NCBI GenBank assembly: GCA_951802195.1 | Contig: OX637634.1 | Span: 620,001-684,000 of the forward strand | Direction of reading: 5' to 3' | DNA length: 64,000 nucleotides | From: Tausonia pullulans | Taxonomy: Eukaryota; Basidiomycota; Tremellomycetes; Cystofilobasidiales; Mrakiaceae | Shown: positions 33,601 through 45,161 of the stretch, piece after piece | Layout of the letters: every line of letters starts with the position of its first letter | Numbering within the stretch: position 1 is the first letter of the stretch | The notes under the pieces: model-generated | Database searches by the model: none | The model's input: only the letters and a program-made list of their open reading frames with translations | Told to the model about the DNA's origin: nothing | Made by a program: the position numbers and the translations under genes

Positions 33601-34167
33601 CAGGTACCTGAGGTTTTCTGGCCCAATCACATCGATCGACGCCTTCTTCCCAGGTCCAGCGGCATCGCCCATCGTAAAGATCAAACCTTTGCGAGAGGGG
33701 AAGAATGACCGAGCGTCAGTCCAGGAACAGGGAAGGGGGGGAGGTGTCTGTCTGCCTCCCGGCCCAAGCGCATGAGCATTTGTTGGCCGGTCCTCTCACA
33801 GAACACTGCCTGAGCAGTCTCCAGGGGCAGCGTGCAACTAAGATCATGCCCTGGCGAGAGCCGAGGAGGCGAGGCATCCGGTGGAGCCAAACAGCCAGGA
33901 CTGCCCTCTTGCCTGTCACCTGCCCCTACCCGACATTCGTTCCCACTCTCGCGTCCACTACTCACCCGAAAGGCCGCCCGCAGTTCTGCTGTCAAGCCCC
34001 GTCAAGAAGATGGCCCTCGTCCGCTTGTTGGTAATCCCCCTTTGTTGCATGACGCGCTGCGTGCCTTCCGCTGAGTTGAAGAGATATTGGGCGTTCTCAA
34101 AACGGAGAACGAACGACGGCTCGCTATCGGCCGTGCGACCGCTCAGAAGGTGGGCTCCGTACGACAT
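30648..34167 (-). CDS. TRZ1: tRNA 3'-endonuclease, long-form RNase Z (ELAC2/Trz1)
   Basis: It removes 3' trailers from nuclear and mitochondrial pre-tRNAs. Eight exons: 34167-33966, 33686-33369, 33300-32837, 32763-32439, 32363-31831, 31766-31603, 31534-30991 and 30926-30648; 2829 nt, 942 residues. The N-terminal inactive half shows FNSAEGTQRVM and LTGLDSRTAGGLSG, as in Trz1. The catalytic C-terminal half shows PLGTGSSLPSKYRNVS, DCGEGTLGQL, the metallo-beta-lactamase motif SHLHADHHTGL, WKIVYSGDTMYCPEL, HEATIEDD, and the HST and LLTHFSQRYP motifs. The protein ends with about 90 residues of Ala-run and Lys/Gly-rich sequence not typical of the family. It is divergent from the HSBP1-like gene, sharing a 541-bp upstream region. 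Confidence 0.95.
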
Positions 34168-34708
34168 GGCAGACTTATACTGGAAAGGGTTTCCTCGGCG
34201 GCGGTTGGAGGGAAGGAAGGCGGCGAGGAGGGCGGACCCGAGGAACCGGGTGGGAGGATGAGAGGGAATGGTGCGTGGAGGTGTGACTGATGCGAGCGAG
34301 GGAAGGAGGGAGAGCGAGAGTGCGCTCGCTCGGGGAGGCGCCTGGAGGAGAAGAGGGGGCCGCTTGGCTACTAGAGCGATAGCTTTCTAATGACGAGGGC
34401 AGCGGTGGAGGTGTTTGCGGTGGTTGGAGGAGGAAGCCGGTTGGGTCGACTCGAAATCATTGAGGCCAACGACACGCGCGCTGACCGCCTCGGCCGGTTC
34501 TTTGCTGAGACGCTTTAAACCCTTGGATCTGAGCCAGCCATTGAATCTATGAGGGACGATTCTTCATAGTGCCATTCCAAATAATCAAAAATCAGTGTTT
34601 CCTCACAGCCAGGGGTCGGGCACCACCTGGACATCAGTCGCGTTCTGTTGCCGCGTCAACGCGCCTCGACCTCCCCTCCCACCCCAAACCACCATCCTCT
34701 TCTGCTCG
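34168..34708. promoter_or_regulatory. Shared divergent upstream region of TRZ1 and HSBP1-like gene
   Basis: 541 bp separate the two start codons (34167 minus, 34709 plus). It must contain both promoters. No recognised element was identified. Confidence 0.55.
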
Positions 34709-35738
34709 ATGTCATCCCTCGCCTCCTCAACAGCCACCATCACTGCATCAACCTCTGCCCCGCTCTCCGTCTCCAAACCCGTCTCATCCGTCGGCGGAGG
34801 CAACGCGGCGTCCGCCTCCGGTTCCGGCGCTGGGCCGTCGTCCAAGGCCCGGGATGCCGGGGATGACAAGAAGAGTACCATGGAGGGTGTGAGCAGTCCA
34901 GCAGAACTGATGGGATTTGTGAGTCTTGCTGGCGAGACTCACTGTGTGCCCAAGGGCGAGGACAGCCATGTTCATAGGGGGGCAAGACCGCGCATGGAGG
35001 GCACAAAGGGGATATACGTCTGAGGCACTTGGTGGGCGAGTATGAGGGGATGGGCGGACCTTCTCCCTTGGACTTCATCTTGAATATTCGTGTTCGATCA
35101 TTGTAGGATACGAGCGATCAAGACGGTGACCGTGGGATCAAGGCGCGACGCGTCCCTTCCGCCCATGGCCGTTGAGAGCTTGCTATCCGTCTCCCACCAC
35201 ACTCGTCCTCGAGACACATCAGCTGGACGCTGTCGTTCTCAGCTCTGCCGAGAATTTGAACCGAATACACGATTCCACCCGGATGGCAGCAAGCTTTATT
35301 CCCCCAGCACTCGTCTCCCCGTCTCCTCCATCCGTCCGCAGCACTAATAACTGACCCCACCTCTCCGTCTTCCCCTTATTCTCGCAGGTCGACACCCTCC
35401 TCACCCAGCTAGAAGACAAGTTTCAGGAGTCTTCTTCCGACGTCCTGTCTGTCCTCTTTGCCTTTCTGTTCCTTTTCCATCCCGCACTGACACTCTTCCT
35501 TGGGTCCACCCATCTATATCGATCCCCAGCGAGCGAAGTGCGCCGTCCTCCCCTCATCTCCCCCGTTCTTCCCCCTTCTTCACCTCCACTGATGCCTTCC
35601 CCTTTAGTGACCTCCATGTCCACACGCATCGACTCCCTCGAGTCAGCCCTCTCCGACATCCTCTCGGGCGCGATCGATGAGGCGCCACCTGGAACTGTTA
35701 CGACGGCGGCGGTTGGAAGGACTCCGGTGAAGCGATGA
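34709..35738 (+). CDS. HSBP1: Heat-shock factor-binding protein 1 (HSBP1)-like coiled-coil protein
   Basis: This is a small trimeric coiled-coil protein; in animals it binds HSF1 and dampens the heat-shock response, and related proteins act with WASH. Four exons: 34709-34888, 35388-35446, 35530-35537 (8 nt) and 35608-35738; 378 nt, 125 residues. The HSBP1 core is VDTLLTQLEDKFQE, then SDVLERMTSMSTRIDSLES, aligning residue for residue with the family pattern DKFQ-x-MSDQI-x-RID-x-M-x-RIDDLE. The 8-nt exon codes for the LER of that helix and is needed to keep length and frame. The first 60 residues are a Ser/Ala-rich extension. Intron 1 is long (499 nt). The family call is strong on the core. Confidence 0.85.
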
Positions 35739-36333
35739 TTGATCTAGGGGGTTGGCGGGTGGGGGTTTCTTCTTGATAACGACTCTGTAACGCGCGACGG
35801 CTGTGGGGGCGGAGGGGGGGGGGGAACGAGGACGAGCAAGAGAGTCCTTGAGGAAAGGAAAGATGGATGGGCGGTGGACTGACTCCCTCGCTCGACAACG
35901 CTCGGGTCGACATGCCCACTTGCAGCGAAGCGCGCCACCGTGTGATGAAAACAAAAAGGAAAGAAGAAGTCATGTGATTTCTTCTTCTTCGGGATGGACG
36001 CAGTAGAGAAGGATATAAAAAAAAAAGAATGTGACCCTAGAGAAAGGCGAGACGTCAAAATAGAGAAAGTCCGGAAGATAGACGAAAGGAGGGGAGACGA
36101 GCAGGGTCTAGCGTGTTCGTTCAGGAAGCTAGCTAGCTGAGGCAATGGCAGTGAGACAGACAAACAAAGGGCAGGGAGGCCGGTGAGGCAGGATGGCGAT
36201 GGTAGACAGAGAATGGACCGAGCAGGAGACTAGAGAGAGGAAGAGAGAGGGAAGAGAAAAGGGGGGAGGGGAAGGAACGAAGGTCGAGGCAACGCCCTTG
36301 TAGGGTGCCATGTCCACGAAGGCGTGCACTCCT
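35739..36333. other. Convergent 3' flanks
   Basis: This lies between the stops of the HSBP1-like gene and the WSC gene. It contains a 10-G run near 35813-35824, a short A-run near 36017-36026 and purine-rich DNA at 36220-36280. No gene was seen. Confidence 0.5.
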
Positions 36334-39020
36334 CTACTGCTGCTCCATCGGGAGGTCAACGCCAAGGACATGCGTCATGCCCTTCCCCCCAGCAGGGAGC
36401 GCCGGTGGGCTCGGAAACGGCGGGACTCCCTCCTCTTTACTCGAGGACGAGTACGACGACGTGGCCCTGGATGTAGGTCCGAGGCTCGCAAGGTCTTCCG
36501 GCCCAAGCTGGGGGACAGGCTTGCGCTTTGAGAGCGAAGCGGAGCGGCCGATCGTGCCGTGGGAAGAGGTGCGGTTGTGCGGGCCCGTTGTAGTAAGAGC
36601 AGCGTTGGGGAAGGAAGACGGGGGAGCGGCTGCGGCCTGCTCTCCGGTGGTGCCGCTGATGGCGGAGGCGAAGGACTCCTGCGGCGAAGAGAGGGGGACA
36701 GACGCCACGGAAGCAGTGGGAGCGGGGACAGTAGGCGCCGTCATGGTAGGAGGGACGGGAAGCGCTCGGGGAGCAGCAGAGGCCGCAGTGAAGGCCGAGG
36801 CTAAGGCGGCCTTCTCGTCCCCCGCATGAGGAGCAGCGGCAGCCGCGATGGCTCCAGCGTAAGCGTTCGAGAGGTCGTACGGCGGCTCCTCCTCATTCTC
36901 GTCCGAATAAGCCGGGGCGGTCGTGAACGAAGGAGCGACACCATCCACGGGCGAAGCGGCTCGGTGAGCGTTGGAGAAGGGTGAGGCAGCGTGGGATTCA
37001 TCGGATCCTCCACCGCCCACGGCGACTCCGGTGGCGACAGTAGCCGTTCCAGGTCCAGCTCCAGCGGCAGCAGGGGAAGCCTCATCGGCGGCCATCGAGG
37101 AGTCGAGGTAAGCAAGACCCGAGGACTCCGAAGGAGTCGGGCTTCCCGCGCGCAACTGCTCCTTGGGTCCCTCGAGCGAGTAGGTCTGGTGGTGCTGGTC
37201 CGAAGAAGCCGTGGGGAGCGGGTAAGGCTCGCCCTGCTCTCCGTTGTAAGCGTTGTAAGCACCGTGGTAAGAGTTCTCGTGGAGCTGCTCCTGCTCCGGG
37301 TAGTGCTGGCTGGGGTGGTGCTGGCGATGGTCGTACATGGCTCCAGCAGCGACGGGTGCAACACCAAGCCCGATTTCCGCCGCTGCCGCACTGTAGCCTC
37401 CTCCTCCCATTCCAGCATCAGCCGCTGCCGCCCGAGCACCGACGCCCGCCCGGCCAGCACCCGACCCTCCAACCTCGAACATTTCCGCGCCTGTGCTCTC
37501 AAGGCTCGTGCCGCGCTGCCAGCCACGTCCGCCCGAGGAACCGTTCATCGAGTCTCCTCCGGCAGCGCCATAAGACGACAATCGATTCTTCTCCCCGTTG
37601 CCCCCACGGAAGCCGGCCGCCTCGCCGGCACGGCGACGCTGCCGCTTCTTGCAGCAGAAGACGAGGAGGCCGATGAGCGCGAGGGCAGCGAGTCCGCCAA
37701 TGACGCCACCGGCGATAGGGCCGGCGTTGGAGGAGGATGACGAGGATGGCGAGTCGGCGGCAGTCGTGGTGTTGCCTGCATTGGATCCGCCGGCGGACAC
37801 AGTGGGTGCGGCGGCGGAAAGAGCTGAGGACGAGCTAGCCGCCGTCGTGGAAAGGCGAGAGATGACGAAGCCCGTTGACTGAGCAGCCGCGGAGGCAGTC
37901 GAGGAGGTAGCTGAGGAAGAAGACAAGGCCGAGGACGAGGTCGAGGAGAGAGCAGCCACGGAGGACAGGGCAAGGGCAGCTGTCGAGCTGGCGACGGTCG
38001 TCGAAGCTGAGGCAGTGGCGAGGATGGCCTCATTAGAGAAGAGGGAAAGGTAGTAGGTTCCTCCGCAGATCTCGTCGGCGGCTCCGGAGCAGGGCGAGTC
38101 GCAGTTGGACGCGGTCGAGATCTTGGCGACAGTCGAGAGCGAGTTGCCGCACATGCACTGGGTGCTGTACTGTGGAAGAGAAAGAGAGCGTGAATGAGAT
38201 GGCGGGCGTCAGCGATTAGGTTGCTCGAGGGGCACGCCGCCAAGCAAGGCGCGTCGCGGTGCCAAAGGTTTGTTTTGTCGACGGAGTAAAGAGGAGCAGC
38301 AATGGGATCGGACTGCTCCGCTCGCCAGCCGATCTATTGCCGGGCCCAGCAAGGGAGCAACAGGAGCAGCCCGACCTAAGGAAAAGTAAACAGCCAAAGT
38401 ATGATGAAGGCTTGTGGCCTACGTCGGCTGGCCGGCCTCCGCCGCCGAAAGGGAAGAAGACTGCATGCCTTGCTTCCGCCAAACTCTGTTCTCTCCTTCT
38501 CCCTTCCGCCGTCTCTCCTCGCTCCTTCTTCGCCGACGCAAGAGCAACCAACTCACCTCGACAGCCGCATAGCCAAACCCGAGCTTCTCGCACGAGAGCG
38601 CGCAGCTGGCCTGGGTGAGCGTGGCCGAATCGGCGAACGTGCTTGAGACGGCGTGCTGCTGGACGCCGTCTGTCTGGATGTTTGGGTCCGAGTAGCAGCC
38701 CATGTACTTCCAGGTGCTCGAGAGGTCCGTCGGCGTCGCTGGGGCCGCGCCGGCTGACGACGTGAGAGGACAGACGGAGGAGCGGATGGATGTATGCGGG
38801 CCCAGGAGGGTGAGAGGAGCAGCAATCCGGGATGGGCGGCGGACGCGTTTCAGGGTTGGTCGAGAGAGAACGGGGGACGGCGGAGGTGAGTAAGAGAGAA
38901 AAGACACCCAGCGGTGTCGTCGAAGAGGACAGGCAGCAGCGTACCGGTGGTGGACGTCTGGGCTTGAGCGATGCCCGCGAGAGGAAGGAGGGCGAGCAGC
39001 GAGAAGGCGAGGCCGGCCAT
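36334..39020 (-). CDS. WSC-domain transmembrane cell-surface protein (Wsc sensor-like)
   Basis: This is a likely plasma-membrane sensor of cell-wall stress. Three exons: 39020-38945, 38753-38557 and 38169-36334; 2109 nt, 702 residues. Parts in order: a signal peptide (hydrophobic core AFSLLALLPLAG); one WSC domain from KYMGCYSD through CALSCEKLGFGY to CMCGNSL, CDSPCSG and EICGG, with the eight expected cysteines; a Ser/Thr/Ala-rich stalk; a transmembrane helix (GGVIGGLAALALIGLLVF) followed by CCKKRQRRR; then a long cytoplasmic tail rich in Ala, Gly, Ser and Tyr. The tail ends after a Ser-rich KKRK-like basic patch. The exon 2/3 junction falls within the WSC domain. The downstream MAPK link is inferred from yeast Wsc proteins. 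Confidence 0.88.
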
Positions 39021-39750
39021 GTTGAATGGAAGAGCAGGCACGGCGGGTGTGACGAAGGGGCGCACGCGTTTCCTTGTTGACGAAGAGCGAAGTGCCGTCG
39101 GAGGGCTGATTTCTGGGAGGGAGCACGGGCTGACGGGAGATGCTCGGCAGAGGAGGGAGGCAGCAGAGAAGAGGGAGGATGTGCGAGGGTCGGACAGGGA
39201 GCGGAAGGACGGAAGGCCAAACACAGAGCAGTGGATGGTTGCGAGCCAAGTCGAGATCCGTCACGCTTGCGACGAGGGGATGACTGAGCCATGGGCGGGC
39301 GAGCCGTGGACAGCGCCGGCGGGCGGGCTCAGCGTGTCTGCCCCCACAGCGCCACCGGCCGACACGTTGAACGCATCCCACCCAGGGCATGCATCCGCCC
39401 CGCTCTTCCAGGGACGCCGTGCCGTGCGTGGTCTGGGCCGGCAGGATGGGATCTGAGGGTCTTTGGGTCCTAGAAGGGAGGACACAGAGGGGGCGCGGCG
39501 CGCGCGGGGGAAGGGAGGTCGGTCAGTGCGGATGAGGGCAGGGGAGAGAGATCGAATTTGGCTATCAGGTTCCAACCACCAACCACTTTTCTCTTCCCCT
39601 TTCCGACCCGTGATCCTTTAGTAGTGAGGTCCTCACCCAAACACACACACACATACTCCAACGTCCGTCCACCCACCCACCAAATACAGCGGCATCTGGA
39701 CTCATCCATACTCAAACAACCTTTTCCTCCCCTCCACAGAACCTTTAGAC
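39021..39750. promoter_or_regulatory. Shared divergent upstream region of the WSC gene and SNU13
   Basis: 730 bp separate the two starts. It contains an ACACAC run near 39642-39652 and a C/T-rich leader just before the SNU13 ATG (39720-39740). No named element was identified. Confidence 0.5.
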
Positions 39751-40307
39751 ATGTCGACCCCCAACCCCAAGGCCTTCCCCCTCGCCGACGCGGCCCTTAC
39801 CAACCAGATCCTCGATCTCGTCCAGCAGGCGTCCCACTTCAAGCAGCTGAAGAAGGGAGCTAACGAGGTGCGTGGCCGTCAGCGCGCGCTGTCTCTGTCG
39901 CTGTGCTCACTTCGCTAACGACGCCTTTCTTGCTCTCTCCTCCACTCTCAGGCTACCAAGACCCTCAACCGTGGTATCTGCGAGTTCATCGTCATGACCG
40001 CTGACACCGAGCCCATTGAGGTACGCACGACCCGTTCCCTCACCCGCTCATTCGCCCATACTGACCTTCTTCTCTTCCCCTCCCCCCCCCCCCCCCTCCC
40101 CTCTCCCCATAGATCCTCCTCCACCTTCCCCTCCTTTGCGAGGACAAGAACGTCCCTTACGTCTTCCTCCCCTCGAAGACTGCTCTCGGTCGCGCTTGCG
40201 GCGTCACCCGCCCCGTCATCGCCTGCTCCGTTACGACCAACGAGGCTCGCGAGCTCAACGCCCAGATCCTCGCCGTCAAGTTGCAGATTGAGAAGCTCCT
40301 CATCTAA
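39751..40307 (+). CDS. SNU13: Snu13 / 15.5K U4 snRNP and C/D snoRNP protein
   Basis: This L7Ae-family kink-turn-binding protein is shared by the U4/U6.U5 tri-snRNP and box C/D snoRNPs. Three exons: 39751-39867, 39952-40020 and 40113-40307; 381 nt, 126 residues, the usual length for Snu13. Motifs: [33 protein letters not shown] (the RNA-contacting loop), [39 protein letters not shown], and VIACSVT. The sequence is nearly canonical throughout. A long C-run sits just before the intron 2 acceptor. Confidence 0.97.
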
Positions 40308-40850
40308 AGCGTTGGATGGCACACGTCGACATTTCAAGACTTGGAGACGGACTACGAGGCGACGAGCTCTTGATTGAGTGATCGGATGGGAGGAGGAGTT
40401 TGTTTTTAGCGGCCCGAAGTTGTCGGCGCGCTTCTCCTGGGATCATCATGCCTTTGTCTCCATCGCTTTATTTTCGTCATCAGAGGAAGAGGACAATGCA
40501 AGGGAAAGAGGATGATTGAAGAGAGGACAGAGAAAGAAACAGGGTAGGAACGTCTGGAGAAGCGCATGCATGGGTCGGTCGAGTCGCCAGATCTCCACGC
40601 CATATTGGTTCGAAGTTTCAAGCCACCAGAAGTTGCTGCCTCCTTCGTTCAAGCAAGCGAGGCTTCACGATGTGAAGCTTGTGATCACCCTCCGGCAAAA
40701 AGGGAGAACTACCGACAGCGAGCCAGGTGGATTAGCGACGAGGTAGACAAAAGTGGTGACGCGTCTCACACCTGAGAGGCCAGGCCATTCGCCCTCATTC
40801 GCAGCCAACCATCATCAACCATCTCCCCTCCCCCCCCCTCTCTCTCGACT
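40308..40850. other. Intergenic: SNU13 3' flank and aminotransferase promoter
   Basis: No gene was seen. A C/T-rich leader (40815-40850) directly precedes the aminotransferase ATG. Confidence 0.5.
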
Positions 40851-43764
40851 ATGGAAACTGACAAGAAGACACTCGGCTCTGCCCTACCGGAGACTTCGAG
40901 CACTGAAGCCTCCTCCGAGGCTCACAAGCTCTTTCGATCCCACCCTGGCGTGAGTGGGGCAATCCAGCGGAGCCAGTCAGGCCCTTCTGAACCGCTTATG
41001 CCGCACACCTGTCGCTGTAGCATGGCCAGCACAAGAAGGGCAAAAGCACAGACGAATCTATGCCAGGAATCACTCAGCCTGGGTCGACAGGAGTCATCTG
41101 TATATAGTCTTTTTACCGTGTATACGGCCCAGCCTCTTGAGCGATGCTCAAAACCGAGCTGACGTCCCGGCGCCCTTCAGACTGCTCAGATCGCGCTGCC
41201 GCGAACGGCTTCACCATGTCGGACTCTTGCAAGTGCTTCTCTGCATACTGGACGAGTAGGTACACCTGCTGACTTTCTTGATGTGACGTTGAACTTTCAT
41301 GCAGCCTGGGCCAACCTCGTGAGCATTGCAGAGAGTGGGATCAAGGGGCGGTTCAACAGTGTCGGACTATGCCGAAGAGCTAACGATCTGACCGCTTCCA
41401 ACACAACAGGGCCAAGGAGCTCCTGAGGTGAGATATCTCACTATGTTTCCCTCTATCCGGTGAGGTTCACTGACGCGTTCGTCCTTGCGTTCGCCGTGCC
41501 GCTCGATCTTCACCTGCCCATCGTCCTCTCCATCCAGGTCGGGCCTCTTCCCGGTGCCCCCTCGAGGCCCAGCAGCATCTCTCTTGATCCCATCGACGTC
41601 AATGAGTATGCTCGTGCGTTTTTTCCCTCCTTCCCTGCCGAAAACTTCGAACTCGCTCGTCGATGGTCAGGCGGGGGTAACAGCTGACTTACGTCCCGCT
41701 CTTGAAATAGCCACGACCGGCGTCAAGGAACTACGCGACGCCGTCGCCCATCTCTACAACTCGCTCCACCGCCAGGGAAAGGAATCCCAGTATACGGCCG
41801 AGAACGTCTGCATCGTCCCTGGTGGACGGGCGGGCATGTCGCGCGTGAGCGCTGTGGTGGGGGATGTCTATTGCGGGTACCAGATCCCGGAGTACACAGC
41901 GTATTCGGACTCGCTGAGCGTGTTCAAGCGACTGGTGAATGCCAATCCCAGCCCTCAGCGTTCTTCTCTAACTTTCGTTATACGCACACAGGTCCCCATC
42001 CCTACGATCCTGCGTCCGGAGGTATGCTCTATCTCAAAGGCTTCCATCAGTTGATGTCAGCTGAGGGCCCATCCTATCCGCCTTTCATCACAGGACAGTT
42101 ACCAGCTTGACATTAAAAAGCTCAAGAACGAGATCAAGGAGATCGGCCTGACCGTTGTTGTGGCCTCGAACCCACGCAACCCGTAAGTTCATCATTGCGC
42201 TGGCACGCTTTGCCGGAGATGATACTTATCATATGCGCCGGATAGGACGGGCCAGACGATTGCGGGCAAGGAGCTCGAGGAGCTCGTTCAGCTCACGCGG
42301 GAGGAGCACATCAGTGCGTTGATAGTCTGGCCTTCAACGCAAAGCCTTATTGAGACCGACTTCTCCTAAGCTTGCGTGCTCGATGAATTTTACAGGTGAG
42401 TTTCACCTATCATCGGCAGGAGGTGCAAACACTGATTGTTCCCTCGACTAGCTTCTATCAGTATGATGAAGCGCTCAAAGACAAGGCCCTGAGCGCTGCG
42501 GCCTATGTCGACGACGTCAACAAGGCATGGTCCCTTGACACCGTAGCCTCAAAGAGCGACAACTGACATCGACGGTCCTGCCTTCATAGGATGCCGTCGT
42601 CATCATCGACGGTCTTACCAAGGGCTTGTGCGTCTTCGCGTCTCCCATGTGGGGTCCTGTGCTTCCGTTGATTCGCAATCTCTAGCCGTCTCCCTGGTTG
42701 GCGCGTCTGCTGGGTTGTCGGTGAGGATTGCGTGCGCACTGAAATAGAAGGTGCAGAAGTTCACGTCCTCCTCATTCAATTATAAAAAGGCCCCAAGGAT
42801 GTCATAGCTGCTCTCGGCCAGTCTGGCTCCTTCCTAGACGGAGGGTGTAACCGTGCGTCTTTCCCCCCTTTCACTCTTCCTCCCAGATCATCCATCTAAC
42901 CAATGACCCAACTTCCCATCTAGATCCCCTCCAGCGTGCCGCCATCCCTCTCCTCGACCCATCGCGGGTCCGTCAAGAAATCAGCGCCCTTCAGAATGCC
43001 TTCCGCATCAAGCGCGACTACTGTTTGTGGCGGCTCGAGGCATGCGGCCTCAAAGTCGCAATTGAACCGCAGGCCACGTTCTACATCTGGCTTAACCTCG
43101 AGGAAGTGAGTGTTCGAGAAAGAGAAGAGAGAGAGAGGGAGAGCTGGGGACAGAGAAGAGATGCTGACGATGAGGATTTGAATGTTTGAAAAAGCTTCCG
43201 AAGCCGCTGAACAATGGACTTACGTTCTTTGAAGAGTCAGTTGCTCGTATGGAGCTCGATCGCGCTCACTTTTTGCTGATGCGCTCTCTCCTCTCACTCA
43301 GGTTGCTCAAGGAGAAGACGATCTGCATCCCCGGTCCGTCTCTGTCCTCGAGAACGAAAGCCTCTCATCTCTCTCATTCCCTCTGACAACGAACCCTCCA
43401 TCCCATCCAGGTATCTTCTTCGACGTCAACCCTTCCAAGCGGTCTGTCCCCTTCCCCCGCCCCCTCTGTCAGATGCTTCTCTCCCCTGTGACTGACTTCA
43501 TTCCTCAACCAACCAGACGCGACCTCTTCGCCTCCCCTTGCCACCACTACGTCCGCCTCTCCTTCGGTCCGCCGATGGACCAGCTCGAGATAGGGATGGA
43601 CGCCATTGAGAGGCTTGTCCAGCGAGCGAGGAGCGGCAAGGCGAAGGATGGAGGGTGAGTCCCGCCCGTGGACATGACGATGGGAAGGAGTCTGATCGAC
43701 GGGTCCTCTCTTTTGCGCGAGCAGGTACAAGCCCACGCGGAAGCACCATTACCAGAGCGTTTGA
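40851..43764 (+). CDS. PLP-dependent class I/II aminotransferase, 20 exons
   Basis: This is a fold-type I aminotransferase; the substrate is unknown, with aspartate/alanine/aromatic types all possible. Exons: 40851-40949, 41234-41255, 41305-41318, 41410-41427, 41538-41613, 41711-41934, 41992-42021, 42094-42182, 42246-42313, 42371-42395, 42452-42524, 42590-42627, 42686-42720, 42790-42852, 42924-43105, 43195-43235, 43302-43333, 43411-43441, 43517-43654 and 43725-43764; 1338 nt, 445 residues. Motifs: NLGQGAPEVGPLPGAP, EYAPTTGVKELRDAV, VCIVPGGRAGMSRV, ASNPRNPTGQT, VLDEFYS, and IIDGLTKGFRLPGWRV with the PLP-binding Lys. VRLSFG lies near the end. Exons 1 and 2 are the least certain. The intron after 42524 uses a GC donor. 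Confidence 0.85.
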
Positions 43765-43988
43765 GGAGGGAGGAAAACTCGGGGAAGGAGGGAGGGGGGT
43801 TCGGGAAGGGGGCACGCGCGCTTTTCGATTTGAATCGGGTGCCTCCACAAAAAGAGTAGTCTTATGTCCATCCGCATAAATCCACGATTTACTTCAATCG
43901 ACGGGACTAACAGAAGAAGAAAGACGGGGACTGCGCCCGCTGCGCGCCACTACGCACCAAGGTGCGACTGCGGATGTGCTGGCCTCGC
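43765..43988. other. Aminotransferase 3' flank
   Basis: Short purine-rich 3' region with no gene seen. Confidence 0.4.
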
Positions 43989-44558
43989 TCATCCAATGAA
44001 AGAGATCGCGCTCGCCCACGTCGGGATCATCCTGCGGGTACCTCCTCCCGTCAAGTTGATTCCCGAGATAGGGATCTCGATGAACTCCTGCTAACAGGGG
44101 GCATTGGTTGCCGAGGGCCCGCTGTTGAATGCGATCCATTGGGCGACGACGGGCGTTTGGTCGCTGAGGAAGAAGGTCTTCATGCCGACGGTGAGGGCGA
44201 CAACATAGTCTTGGAAATTGGCGAGTTGGCTGGGGCAGGGAGGAACGAATCAGCAAGGCTCAGTCGAACGACAGACAGGGTGGATAGAAGAAACCCCCTG
44301 GCATGTCGCACCTGACATTCAGACCCCAACCGTCGGTGTTGAGCCACACTCGCCTCCAGGACAGTTGTCAAGAGGTCTGGTGGTGTCCTCCTACGTCCGC
44401 ACGTTTCTGCAGGACGGAAAAAACAAGGCAATGTCAAATCGCCAGTTTTGCCCGCTCTCGGAGCCAGAGAAACGGATAGATGGGTTGACCCACGGTGTCT
44501 CCTCCGAGTTTGGTGCCGCCTGGGAATCGAAGACGGACGACGGAGTGAGGTCGGCCAT
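43989..44558 (-). CDS. Uncertain small gene, hypothetical protein
   Basis: I do not recognise the family. The clearest coding piece starts after an acceptor at 44229 and reads NFQDYVVALTVGMKTFFL, then VVAQWIAFNSGPSATN. It meets a TAG at 44091, after which the same frame stays open (EFIEIPISGINLTGGG ... WASAISFIG) to a stop at 43989. Either the protein ends at the TAG, the TAG lies inside an intron ending in TTAGCAG, or it is read through. A candidate first exon starts at ATG 44558 (MADLTPSSVFDSQ) with a further open block containing WVNPSIRFSG. The linking exon near 44310-44350 (VWLNTDGWGLNV) is in frame. The exon chain is a guess. Confidence 0.35.
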
Positions 44559-45161
44559 CTTTTATTAACGTCAGTCTGCCTTCGCCGACCTGCCGCTAGG
44601 GACCCCAGGTGCTGCAATGAGAGCAAGACTCCCCTATTTGCTGCCAGTATCAGCGACGACGGCGAGGACACGAGGGGAGACGCACGAGTCGAGATTGACA
44701 GATGCCTCCCTGACAGGTCTGCCACGTCGGCGAAAGACAGATGCGAGCGACTTCGTCCTTGCCCCCTGTTCGCGCCCACGTACGTCAGTAGCCCCCTTCG
44801 ATAAGACAAACTAGGGCAAGAATCATGGCCGCGGGTGAGATGGAGTCCATATAGCCGCGGTGAGGACCGAGCGAGGGCTCTCTACCTTCTTGATGCGTGC
44901 CTGGGCTTATCGGCCATGGGGCCAGCCGCACGGGACTCGGTGCGCACGCACAAGGCCGAAAGACGAGGCGGGCTGCGTGCGTTGCCGGTGCGTTCGCGCG
45001 TCGAGGCGAGCCTGGGTGAGCTGGGGACCCATACCTGGCCGAAGCGCCGAGCGCTCGCTCCTCACTCTTCAACGACCATCATCTCTCTCGCCTCGAACCC
45101 AACACACAACACACACCGCCCACTTTCCGCTTACCCACATACTTGTTCCACTCGATCGACC
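44559..45161. other. Upstream region of the short-chain dehydrogenase
   Basis: Promoter of the plus-strand dehydrogenase (ATG at 45162). A minus-strand hydrophobic open stretch near 44806-44870 could be another exon of the uncertain gene to the left. Otherwise nothing was recognised. Confidence 0.4.

Noticed and set aside
39642-39656. CA dinucleotide run as a regulatory element
   Set aside because: Too short to be more than a chance microsatellite.
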